Made by a program: the position numbers and the translations under genes
Shown here: positions 1-5,821 of the stretch, piece by piece
How the letters are laid out: the number at the start of each line of letters is the position of its first letter
How positions within the stretch are numbered: the first letter of the stretch is position 1
Origin: Archangiaceae bacterium
Lineage (GTDB): Bacteria; Myxococcota; Myxococcia; Myxococcales; Myxococcaceae
Assembly: GCA_023248915.1 (NCBI GenBank)
Contig: JAHFDQ010000390.1
Span: 1 to 6,061 of the forward strand
Length of the DNA stretch: 6,061 nucleotides
Direction of reading: 5' to 3'
Notes under the pieces: model-generated
The model's input: only the letters and a program-made list of their open reading frames with translations
What the model was told of the DNA's origin: nothing
Database searches by the model: none

Positions 1-814
1 AGGCGAGCCGTTCGACCGCCGCGTCGAGCTTGGACAGGTCGATTTCGCCGCGCGCCAACAGCGCCTTGCCCTTGGCCAATTCCTCGCCGGTCTTCGACTC
101 GCCGTGGACGATTTTGCCGAACTCGTCGGCGTAGCGGTCGGTGACGACGAGCGGGTTCGGAATGAATTTGCCGTCCACCTTCAGGGCCGGGGCGACGTCG
201 GTGATTAGCCCCAGGCGGAAGGCCTTGTGGGCGCTCCAGGGCTCGCAGGCGGTGCAGGACTCCATCGCCCGCTCGACCCCGACGAACAGGTGGAGGAAGT
301 CGGTGGCGCCGCCTACGGGAGCGCTGCCATGGCGCGGGCCTGCCTGGCCGAAGCGGGCCAGGTCCGACGCGAGGGTGTAGTCGCAGGCCATGCCTATCTC
401 CTGCCCGCCGCCGATGCGCATGCCGTTGGCGCGGCAGATGACCGGTTTGTCGCAGGTGAGAATCGACGTCACCATGTCGTTGAACAGCCGCATGTACTGC
501 CGGTACTCCTGCGGCTTGCCGGCGTAGTACTCGCTGTACTCGGCGGTGTTGCCGCCGGTGCAGAAGGCCCGGGTACCCGCGCCGGTGAACACCACCGTCA
601 CCGCGGCCCGGTCGTTCGAGGCCTGCCGGAAGGCGAGGATGACTTCCTTCACCATCTCGGTGTTGTAGCTGTTGAGCTGGCGCTCGTTGTTGAGGGTAAT
701 CCAGACGTGGTGCAACCCCTCGGCGGGCTTACCGTCCGGCTGGTGGGCCGGCCGCTCTTCGTAGCGGATGAGGGTGAACGGGCGCTCGGCGACGTTGTGG
801 TTCGTCAGCGGCAT
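1..814 (-). CDS. oah: 6-oxocyclohex-1-ene-1-carbonyl-CoA hydrolase (ring-cleaving, crotonase family), 3' end missing
   Basis: I translated this from the ATG at 814; it is open for 271 codons and leaves the window at base 1. Oah/BamA enzymes are about 375 residues, so roughly the last 100 are outside. The family adds water to 6-oxocyclohex-1-ene-1-carbonyl-CoA and opens the ring hydrolytically to 3-hydroxypimeloyl-CoA in the cytoplasm, the last ring step of anaerobic benzoyl-CoA degradation. Visible features are the MPLTNHN start typical of Oah, a crotonase core with FTGAGTRAFCTGGNTAEYS (residues 76-94), and the second oxyanion segment NGMRIGGGQEIGMACDY (130-146). The RFGQAGPRHGSAPVGGATDF stretch (154-173) is characteristic of Oah rather than ordinary enoyl-CoA hydratases. 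A GAGGA ribosome site lies 8 nt before the ATG. The gene begins 22 bp after had, so the two are almost certainly co-transcribed. Family assignment is by recognised motifs, not a search. Confidence 0.93.
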   Translation of the reverse strand, partial: MPLTNHNVAERPFTLIRYEERPAHQPDGKPAEGLHHVWITLNNERQLNSYNTEMVKEVILAFRQASNDRAAVTVVFTGAGTRAFCTGGNTAEYSEYYAGKPQEYRQYMRLFNDMVTSILTCDKPVICRANGMRIGGGQEIGMACDYTLASDLARFGQAGPRHGSAPVGGATDFLHLFVGVERAMESCTACEPWSAHKAFRLGLITDVAPALKVDGKFIPNPLVVTDRYADEFGKIVHGESKTGEELAKGKALLARGEIDLSKLDAAVERLA

Positions 815-836
815 GGCGGGTTCCTCAGGGTTGACT

Positions 837-1922
837 TCAGGGGACGAGGACGACGCGTTCGGCGACTTTTCCGTGGTGCACGGCCTCGATGACGCGGGGG
901 GCGTCGGCCATGCGCTCTTTTCGAATCAGCCCCCGCACCCGCACCGCGCCCGAGGCGACCAGCGCCAGGGCTTCGGGGTAGAGCGCCGGGTCGCAGCCCC
1001 AGTTTCCGTAGGCGGTCGCGTCGAACGCCATCAGGTTGGACAGCTTCAGCTGCGACGGTTCGGGGGTGAAGCCGACCACCGAGAGGCTGCCGCCCGGGGT
1101 GAGCAGCCCCCAGGCCAGTTCCTGCCCCGGCTTCGAGCCGGACGTCTCGAGCACGCGCCAGCCGTCGGCGGGCGCTCCGGCGTTCTTGGCGAAGCTCTGC
1201 AGGGCGCCGCGCAGCTCTTTGAAGGGAGTCTTGGCGTCGAGGGTGAGCGAGGCGCCGAACTCCTTGGCGCGTTCGAGCTTGGCGGTGTCGATGTCGATGG
1301 CGGCGACGAAGGCCCCTGCGGCGCGGGCCACCTGCACCGCGTAGGTGCCGACGCCTCCGCAGCCGATGACGACCGCCAGGTCGCCCTTCACCAGGCCGCA
1401 GCGGCGAATGGCCTGCAAGGGCGTCGAGACCGCGTCGGCGACGACGGCCAATTCCCAGAGGGCGAGCGACTCTTTGCCGATGGGGGCGTCTTCGGCCAGC
1501 TTGGCGCCGCCCGCGTCGATGGGGCAGAGGGTGGCGGCGGGCACCTCGACGTGCGAGGCGAAGCCTCCGTCTTCGTCGTTGCCCGGCATCAGCGAGGCGC
1601 GGCAAGCGGTGGGCCGGCCTCCCTTGCACCAGCGGCAGGTTCCGCACGGAGACACTGCCGGCACCAGCACCCGGCGCCCCATCCACGGCTCGGCCCCGGG
1701 GCTGACGGCGGCGACCACCCCCGAAATCTCGTGGCCGAGCACCAGCGGCAGCTTCTTCTTCGTCGGCACGCCGCCGTACAGGTAGCCGATGTCGGTGTGG
1801 CAGACGCCGCAGCCGGCGACCTTGACCAGCACGTGCCCGGAGGCAGGGGTTTTCGCCTTGTCTTCGAAGGCGGAAAGGTTGCCGGGGCCCGTCATCTTCC
1901 AACCGCGAATAATGGTGTCCAT
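837..1922 (-). CDS. had: 6-hydroxycyclohex-1-ene-1-carbonyl-CoA dehydrogenase (zinc-dependent medium-chain dehydrogenase)
   Basis: The product is 361 residues, full length for the family. It oxidises 6-hydroxycyclohex-1-ene-1-carbonyl-CoA to the 6-oxo compound with NAD+, making the substrate of the neighbouring Oah. The GroES-like domain carries catalytic zinc ligands in CGVCHTD (Cys41) and GHE (His64, Glu65), with Asp163 as a possible third ligand. The structural zinc site is Cys93, Cys96, Cys99 and Cys107. The Rossmann motif GCGGVG is at 187-192, and Asp210 at the end of the second strand favours NAD over NADP. Assignment to Had rather than a generic alcohol dehydrogenase rests on sequence character plus the adjacent oah gene. 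The ATG at 1922 keeps the usual N-terminal strand (TIIRGWKMTGPG). No Shine-Dalgarno is seen before it, and the later Met10 has none at proper spacing either. A perfect FNR-type box is centred 45 nt upstream. An alternative is another CoA-linked alcohol dehydrogenase of the same superfamily. Confidence 0.9.
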   Translation of the reverse strand: MDTIIRGWKMTGPGNLSAFEDKAKTPASGHVLVKVAGCGVCHTDIGYLYGGVPTKKKLPLVLGHEISGVVAAVSPGAEPWMGRRVLVPAVSPCGTCRWCKGGRPTACRASLMPGNDEDGGFASHVEVPAATLCPIDAGGAKLAEDAPIGKESLALWELAVVADAVSTPLQAIRRCGLVKGDLAVVIGCGGVGTYAVQVARAAGAFVAAIDIDTAKLERAKEFGASLTLDAKTPFKELRGALQSFAKNAGAPADGWRVLETSGSKPGQELAWGLLTPGGSLSVVGFTPEPSQLKLSNLMAFDATAYGNWGCDPALYPEALALVASGAVRVRGLIRKERMADAPRVIEAVHHGKVAERVVLVP

Positions 1923-1932
1923 AGGGGCGCGA

Positions 1933-1938
1933 AGTGTC
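1933..1938 (-). promoter_or_regulatory. Candidate -10 element of the had-oah promoter
   Basis: On the minus strand the hexamer reads GACACT, matching TATAAT at three positions including the important second A and last T. With a start site at 1926 it would occupy exactly -12 to -7, and the palindrome at 1961-1974 would be centred at -41.5, the class II activator position. The match to the -10 consensus is weak on its own, and I see no -35 element, as is common for activator-dependent promoters. The predicted leader would be only 4 nt, which would fit the missing Shine-Dalgarno. This is an inference from spacing. Confidence 0.35.
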
Positions 1939-1960
1939 CGCGCGCACCCTACTCGTGGCC

Positions 1961-1974
1961 TTGATCGAGATCAA
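1961..1974. promoter_or_regulatory. Perfect FNR-type operator (TTGAT-N4-ATCAA) upstream of had
   Basis: The sequence TTGATCGAGATCAA is a perfect inverted repeat with 6-bp arms around a 2-bp centre and matches the FNR/ANR consensus TTGAT-N4-ATCAA at all ten fixed positions. It lies about 45 nt upstream of the had start codon and overlaps the stop codon of the zinc-finger gene (TGA at 1973-1971 on the minus strand). FNR-family regulators such as AadR are known to control anaerobic aromatic degradation in other bacteria, so the placement makes biological sense. No such regulator gene is in the window. Chance occurrence of ten fixed bases in a 6-kb GC-rich window is well below 1%. Confidence 0.7.
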
Positions 1975-2276
1975 CGCGGGGCCGGAAGGTCGGCCTCGGC
2001 GGCAAACGAGCGTCGACCCGGGGTGTACCGGGTTTCCCAAATCAGCAGGAAGGCCCAGCTGAGCGCGAGGACGGCGGCGAGGCCGAACGCCCAGCTCGCC
2101 TCGCGGGAAGGGCGGGCCAGGGGGCGCGCGCAGGCCGGGCACCGGGACTTCGCCGCGAGGCGCGCGCAACCGGCGCAGTGGAAGGCGCCGCAGCGTTCGC
2201 AGCAGCGCTCGGCCGGCGCGGACCGGTGGAGGGAACACCGGGAAGTGCGCTCGTCCGGGGCCACGGCCGCGAACAT
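1971..2276 (-). CDS. Small B-box-like zinc-finger protein with one C-terminal membrane segment
   Basis: The product is 101 residues. The N-terminal half has paired metal ligands arranged as a B-box-type finger: Cys14/His17, Cys26/Cys29, Cys34/Cys37 and Cys46/Cys49, with an extra Cys25 and His33. A single hydrophobic helix follows at about 62-80 (WAFGLAAVLALSWAFLLIW), then a short tail. It would be an inner-membrane protein with a zinc-binding head, probably facing the cytoplasm because of the arginines before the helix. Similar small B-box/TM proteins occur in myxobacteria, but their role is not known to me. No strong ribosome site precedes the ATG, and no in-frame start lies just upstream. 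It ends 48 bp before had on the same strand, and its stop codon is inside the FNR-type box, so read-through into had is possible but had has its own candidate promoter. The regular ligand spacing makes a real gene likely. Confidence 0.7.
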   Translation of the reverse strand: MFAAVAPDERTSRCSLHRSAPAERCCERCGAFHCAGCARLAAKSRCPACARPLARPSREASWAFGLAAVLALSWAFLLIWETRYTPGRRSFAAEADLPAPR

Positions 2277-2383
2277 CGCAAGGACCGTTCCACGCGAGCG
2301 GGACCGAATTCCGCGCGGTTCAGCGGCGGCGCCGGTCCCGGTCCGTGGACGACGCTCCAGAGCCTGGACCTACTCGGGCCTGG
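2277..2383. other. Intergenic gap between lipoprotein gene and zinc-finger gene
   Basis: This 107-bp gap separates two minus-strand genes. It holds a small inverted repeat TCCAG-AGC-CTGGA at 2356-2368, 16 nt after the lipoprotein stop codon, with only five paired bases and no T-run, so I do not call it a terminator. A short tandem GGTCCC/GGTCC repetition is seen at about 2333-2344. I find no convincing promoter for the zinc-finger gene. Confidence 0.3.
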
Positions 2384-3586
2384 CTATGCGTAGATGATGA
2401 ATTGCCGGAGCACGACTTCCCAAGTCTTCCCCGATTGGACCAAGACGTAGGTGCCTTTGGCAGAGTGGTGCCCGGACCACGGAATGGAAAGGCTGACGAG
2501 CGCGATCGTTCCGTCGTCGGAGTATCCCGGTAGCGCTGCATGAACGGGTCGATGGAAGCGTTCCATCGATTCTCGCGCCGTCTCTCCCTTGACGATGCCG
2601 ATGCGCGAATCGATCGATGAATACTCGAATTCTTCCGTGTATCGATCTACGAGCCGATCGGCTGCCTCTGACACCATGGCTAGCTGCTGTTGGGTCAGCA
2701 GCTCCCAGCGCTCCTTCTCGTGACGTTCAAGGACGCTTGCCACGGCAGAATCCCGATCGACCACCTGTTCCCTCTTTGCGACATGCGGATCGAAGAACAC
2801 CTTCCCTTGTACGGGTGAGTCCTTGCCTGAGTACGCAAGAAGATCGAGCAGCACGTTGTTCAGGACGGCGTTGTCCCTGGCCGGGTCAGCTTGCGCTCGG
2901 GTTGAACGGGTACTGCTTATCCGCACGTCGCGTGGGGCGACTTGCTTCTCAAGCTGGTTGAGAAGGCCCGTCAGGCGACCGTCCTCACGAGTGTCGAATC
3001 TTCGGATGAGGTCCTGGAGGACAGCGATTCCTTCTTGTGTGCGACCGGTCTTCGAAAGCGCGTCGGCATAGTAGTAGCCGTAGCCTTGCGCCACCCACGG
3101 AGGAAGCTCCGCGCCTCGTTCCTTGTAGAGTCGATCGAAGAGTCGCGCGGCTCCGGCTGGATTCCCCTGGCGGAGCAGCGCCTGCCCCACCTGCCCTACC
3201 GCGCCAGCGACGTGGTAGCTCGGGTCTGGATCGCTCCTCGAGCGAATCGCGAAATCTCTCGTGAGGAAGTGATTGGCGCAGCCTTCAAGCTCCGGGTATT
3301 TCTCGAGGCCGGGCATGATCATCAAGCCGTAGAGGGCAACCTCCGGGTCGTCCCCGCACACCTTCATAGCCATGAACCCGGCGCTCGCGAGCCGCTGAGA
3401 GCTCATCTTGGTGGCGCTCACGCTCAGATAGATGGCCCGCATCTCGGCATGAGAGCATCCGACCGGCGCCGACGAGTCGAGCCAGATCGGGTCTGGACAG
3501 GCGGCCGAAAAGGACGGGTCGGTCCGGTGCTCGCGAGTACAAGCGCAGACCAGCAGCAACGTGAAGCCCAATGACCAGGAGCTCAT
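2384..3586 (-). CDS. Predicted lipoprotein of unknown function with TPR-like helices
   Basis: The product is 400 residues. It opens with a short hydrophobic segment ending in a lipobox-like VCAC (Val13-Cys16), so Cys16 would be lipidated. The n-region has no Lys or Arg, which makes the signal somewhat atypical. A Cys-containing N-terminal region (Cys30, Cys44, Cys77, Cys103) is followed by two TPR-like helix pairs, about 123-156 and 164-197, the second resembling a canonical TPR (ADALSKTGRTQEGIAVLQDL). A helical stretch rich in charged residues (270-345) then leads to a beta-rich C-terminus (359-400, ending TWEVVLRQFIIYA). I do not recognise a named family. It would sit on the outer membrane or in the periplasm, and TPRs suggest protein contacts. 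G+C is lower than in neighbours: my counts give 50% for 2581-2640 and 58% for 2641-2700, against 77% for 1321-1380 in had. This suggests later acquisition or relaxed selection. It is divergent from the DUF1697 gene, and no clear Shine-Dalgarno precedes the ATG. Confidence 0.8.
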   Translation of the reverse strand: MSSWSLGFTLLLVCACTREHRTDPSFSAACPDPIWLDSSAPVGCSHAEMRAIYLSVSATKMSSQRLASAGFMAMKVCGDDPEVALYGLMIMPGLEKYPELEGCANHFLTRDFAIRSRSDPDPSYHVAGAVGQVGQALLRQGNPAGAARLFDRLYKERGAELPPWVAQGYGYYYADALSKTGRTQEGIAVLQDLIRRFDTREDGRLTGLLNQLEKQVAPRDVRISSTRSTRAQADPARDNAVLNNVLLDLLAYSGKDSPVQGKVFFDPHVAKREQVVDRDSAVASVLERHEKERWELLTQQQLAMVSEAADRLVDRYTEEFEYSSIDSRIGIVKGETARESMERFHRPVHAALPGYSDDGTIALVSLSIPWSGHHSAKGTYVLVQSGKTWEVVLRQFIIYA

Positions 3587-3651
3587 GAGAAAGACAGTAC
3601 GCTGCGCATCGTCGCCCGGACAAGCGAAGCTCCATCTGCCATCTTCCGGGC
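3587..3651. promoter_or_regulatory. Divergent intergenic region between lipoprotein and DUF1697 genes
   Basis: Only 65 bp separate the two opposite start codons, so at least one promoter must overlap the region or the neighbouring coding sequence. I see no clean -35/-10 pair on either strand and no palindrome. It is listed for its position only. Confidence 0.3.
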
Positions 3652-4215
3652 GTGAAGCCGAGCAACTCCAAGTCGGCGGGCGCGTATGTCGCCCTGTTCA
3701 GAGGCATCAACGTCGGCGGTAGGAACATGCTTCCGATGAAGGACCTGGTCGCCTTCTTCCTCGACGCCGGCTGCAGCGACGCTCAGTCGTACATTCAGAG
3801 CGGCAACGTCATCTTCAGGGCGCCGCCCAGCCTCGTCGCGCGAGTTCCCACTCGGGTGGTCAGTGCGATCACCAAGCGCTTCGGCATCGAAGCACGCATC
3901 GTGGTGCGCTCGGCCTCCGAGCTGCCCCGCGTCGTCGAGGACAACCCGTACCTTCACACCCGGACCGACGTCGCCAGCTTCCACGTCGCGTTTCTGGCTG
4001 AGGCGCCGAGCGCCGAACGGGTCGCGGCGCTGGACCCCGACAGGTCTCCTCCCGACCAATTCGCCGTTCGCGGCCGAGAGATCTACCTGGCCCTCCCCCA
4101 CGGCACCGCGCGCAGCAAGCTCACCAACCAGTACTTCGACTCTAAGCTCGGGACCACTTCAACCCTTCGTAACTGGAGGACCGTCCTCAAGCTGCGCGAG
4201 CTAACCGGAGGTTAG
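3652..4215 (+). CDS. DUF1697 family protein
   Basis: The product is 187 residues, close to the usual length of this family. Hallmarks are YVALFRGINVGGRNMLPM (12-29) near the N-terminus, SYIQSGNVIF (46-55), an acidic ASELPRVVEDNPY segment (88-100), and the C-terminal LTNQYFDSKLGTTSTLRNW (157-175) followed by RTVLKL. The family is widespread in bacteria, cytoplasmic, and has no established biochemical function. The start is a GTG at 3652, chosen because it places the conserved VALFRGIN segment about 12 residues in, as is typical. The ribosome site is weak. Its 3' end converges on the decayed beta-helix gene. High G+C and normal codon use contrast with the divergent lipoprotein gene. Confidence 0.9.
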   Translation: MKPSNSKSAGAYVALFRGINVGGRNMLPMKDLVAFFLDAGCSDAQSYIQSGNVIFRAPPSLVARVPTRVVSAITKRFGIEARIVVRSASELPRVVEDNPYLHTRTDVASFHVAFLAEAPSAERVAALDPDRSPPDQFAVRGREIYLALPHGTARSKLTNQYFDSKLGTTSTLRNWRTVLKLRELTGG

Positions 4216-4230
4216 CCAGCTGCGGGGTCG

Positions 4231-4246
4231 GCGTCGCCGGCGGCGC
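4231..4246 (+). terminator. Candidate hairpin after the DUF1697 gene
   Basis: GCGTCG-CCGG-CGGCGC can fold into a 6-bp stem with one G-T pair and a four-base loop, starting 16 nt after the stop codon. No T-run follows, so intrinsic termination would be weak. In such GC-rich DNA a stem of this size can arise by chance. Confidence 0.25.
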
Positions 4247-4255
4247 TCGAGTCGG

Positions 4256-4642
4256 GCCGCCTCCGCGCAAGAAGAAGTTGGTGTTCCCGACGTCGTGGTT
4301 CCAGATGCGTCGGAAGGAAAGGTCTAGCTGCCGTTGAGAAACTCGACGCCCTGCTCGTTGCAGGTGTCGGCCTGCGAGTGCGACCCGCTGATTTCGACGT
4401 ACTCCAGTCTGATGTGGTGAACCGCCGTCCCGTTCTGCCCCCCGGCGACGTCCGCCTCGCAGGCGGCCTTGCTCTGGTTGTCGAGCTTGATTCCGTAGCC
4501 GGACTTCCAGTCCGCGCCGCGGTACTGGCCGCTGATGACGTAGTAGTCGGTGTTGAAACCGAAGCGCGACCAACAAGAGAACGGCCAAGGCCGCTTGTCC
4601 CGTCTTGCCCGTAATCGTTCTCGAGTTGTCACCATCCAGCAT
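4256..4642 (-). pseudogene. Decayed, truncated gene for a secreted right-handed beta-helix-like protein
   Basis: Three consecutive segments read as protein only if the frame changes twice. From the ATG at 4642 to about 4556 the frame gives a signal-peptide-like start (KTGQAALAVLLLVALRF). From about 4560 to the TAG at 4326-4324 a second frame gives typical beta-helix sequence (TDYYVISGQYRGADW, VHHIRLEYVEISGSHSQ, GVEFLNGS). From about 4327 to 4256 the first frame resumes with LSFRRIWNHDVGNTNFFLRG, which fits directly after the preceding segment. What follows is Pro/Ala-rich with no helix-like pattern, so the 3' part of the gene seems lost. Repeating rungs, N-rich turns and the HDVG motif resemble parallel beta-helix proteins, often polysaccharide-active or surface proteins. 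The family call is moderate. A 108-residue frame from 4650 to 4324 could still be translated, but its first 30 residues do not look like a signal peptide. Sequencing error at one frameshift cannot be excluded. Confidence 0.65.
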
Positions 4643-4735
4643 CCCCCCATCCTATTTCCGAGCGCACCCCAAAGGCCCCGATTAGTCCCCGCGACAGTTT
4701 CTCGGCGCGGACCTTTCCGCGGCCAGGCAAGGCGA

Positions 4736-4742
4736 GGGAGGA
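4736..4742 (+). promoter_or_regulatory. Ribosome binding site fixing the start of the EXORDIUM-like gene
   Basis: GGGAGGA lies 5 nt before the ATG at 4748. The same frame is open upstream as far as a GTG at 4550, but only the 4748 start has this site and gives a lipoprotein signal peptide at the N-terminus. Confidence 0.8.
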
Positions 4743-4747
4743 CTCAC

Positions 4748-5686
4748 ATGCAAAGGCTCGGGGTTGCGCTCTTTTCGGCAGTCATCGTCACGGGTTGCGG
4801 TGGTTTGGAGTCGACCCAAGACCCCACAAGCACCAGCACGGCCACGTCGAGCTCCGACCTGGTGACTGCCGACGCCGCGCCGGACGGCCGGGGCAACTCC
4901 GCCCGCGAGCACGGGAAGAAGGAAGAGTCCCGTCAGGGCGGGAGCAGCACGGTTATCAGCTACCACGGAGGCCCGGTGCTGCTCGGGACGACCCGCGTCT
5001 ATTACATCTGGTACGGCAACTGGTCGGGCAACACCGCGGGCACCATCCTCGAAGACTTCGCGAACAGCGTCGGCGGCTCGCCCTACTTCAACATCAACAC
5101 GACGTACTGGAACGGCGCCGGAACCCACGTCTCGAACTCGGTGGCCTTCGGCGGGTCGACCACCGACAACTACTCGTTCGGTACCTCGCTGTCCGACGCG
5201 CAAATCCGTTCCGTGGTGAACAGCGCAATCTCGAGCGCGCGGCTTCCCAAGGACACCAACGGCGTCTACTTCGTGCTCACCTCGTCCGACGTGGGGGCGA
5301 GCTCGGGCTTCTGCACGGTGTACTGCGGGTGGCACACCCGCGCGAGCATCGGCGGCTCTGACATCAAGTACGCCTTCGTCGGCAACCCCGACCGCTGCCC
5401 GGCGGCGTGCGCGGCGCAAACCGTCGGCCCCAACGGCAACGCCGGCGCCGACGGCATGGCGTCGGTCATCGCGCACGAGCTCGACGAGGCGGTCACCGAC
5501 CCCGACCTGAACGCCTGGTACGACCGCCGGGGCGCTGAAAACGCCGACAAGTGCGCGTGGACCTTCGGGACCCCCTTCACCACCGGCAACGGTGCCCTCG
5601 CCAACGTCACCCTCGGCACCCGCAGCTACCTCATCCAGCAGAACTGGGTGAACTCCGGAGCCGGTCGCTGCGCGATGAGTTACTAG
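4748..5686 (+). CDS. EXORDIUM / phosphate-induced protein 1-like lipoprotein with zincin-like HELDE motif
   Basis: The product is 312 residues. The signal peptide MQRLGVALFSAVIVTGC has a lipobox VTGC, so Cys17 is the lipidation site. A Ser/Thr-rich then charged linker runs to about residue 65. The domain (69-312) matches the plant EXORDIUM/PHI-1 family pattern: ISYHGGPVLLG (70-80), YYIWYGNW (85-92), YFVLTSSDV (174-182), CGWHTRAS (193-200), KYAFVGNPDRCPAAC (207-221) and GADGMA (233-238). Next come AHELDEAVTDP (242-252), with His243, Glu244 and Glu247, and GAENADKC (262-269). I recall that plant members lack this His/Glu set, whereas bacterial ones often have HEL-x-E followed by an Asp-x-Cys motif, hinting at a metal-dependent hydrolase. 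Six cysteines after the linker (189, 193, 217, 221, 269, 308) could form three disulfides. Family function in bacteria is unknown; plant members affect growth and carbon status at the cell wall. It is divergent from the beta-helix remnant and transcribed alone. Confidence 0.85.
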   Translation: MQRLGVALFSAVIVTGCGGLESTQDPTSTSTATSSSDLVTADAAPDGRGNSAREHGKKEESRQGGSSTVISYHGGPVLLGTTRVYYIWYGNWSGNTAGTILEDFANSVGGSPYFNINTTYWNGAGTHVSNSVAFGGSTTDNYSFGTSLSDAQIRSVVNSAISSARLPKDTNGVYFVLTSSDVGASSGFCTVYCGWHTRASIGGSDIKYAFVGNPDRCPAACAAQTVGPNGNAGADGMASVIAHELDEAVTDPDLNAWYDRRGAENADKCAWTFGTPFTTGNGALANVTLGTRSYLIQQNWVNSGAGRCAMSY

Positions 5687-5721
5687 CCGCCACTCGGGTC
5701 CGATATCGAACCCTCGGCGGC
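5686..5721 (+). terminator. Candidate hairpin at the end of the EXORDIUM-like gene
   Basis: Outer arms GCCGCC (5686-5691) and GGCGGC (5716-5721) enclose inner arms GGGT (5696-5699) and ACCC (5710-5713), with CGATATCG between them. The first base is the last base of the TAG stop codon. The paired arms are stronger than the random background, but there is no T-run after the stem, so it may be a weak intrinsic terminator or an mRNA 3' stabiliser. Confidence 0.45.
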
Positions 5722-5821
5722 CGTCTGATGTTCGGTCGCCGCGACCTCGCGCTGGCCCTCCACCACGGCCGTCGCCCGCCGCCAGGTCCCGACACCATAC
5801 TGTTCGCGAAGCGGGGGGCTC

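Noticed and set aside
227..892. A 221-codon plus-strand open frame over the oah gene
   Set aside because: The minus strand reads a continuous Oah with conserved crotonase motifs over the same bases.
768..1964. A 398-codon open frame on the plus strand antisense to had
   Set aside because: Composition is typical of an antisense shadow, and the opposite strand encodes a full-length dehydrogenase with all zinc ligands.
805..2238. A 477-codon open frame on the minus strand across had and the zinc-finger gene
   Set aside because: It is Arg/Pro-rich with no family pattern and is out of frame with the well-supported Had, so it is a high-G+C shadow.
2356..2368. Inverted repeat TCCAG-AGC-CTGGA as a terminator for the lipoprotein gene
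   Set aside because: It has only five base pairs, a three-base loop and no T-run.
2606..2656. Cluster of CGAT-containing palindromes (ATCGATCGAT, ATCGAT, CCGATCGG)
   Set aside because: They lie inside the lipoprotein coding sequence, where Asp/Ile/Arg/Ser codons explain them, and the spacing is irregular.
2942..3574. A 210-codon plus-strand open frame antisense to the lipoprotein
   Set aside because: It has no recognisable motifs, while the minus-strand product has a lipobox and TPR-like pattern.
3583..4101. A 172-codon minus-strand open frame antisense to DUF1697
   Set aside because: The plus strand carries all hallmarks of DUF1697, so this is a shadow.
4682..5476. A 264-codon minus-strand open frame antisense to the EXORDIUM-like gene
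   Set aside because: It is rich in Arg, Ala and Val with no domain pattern, while the plus strand has ribosome site, lipobox and family motifs.
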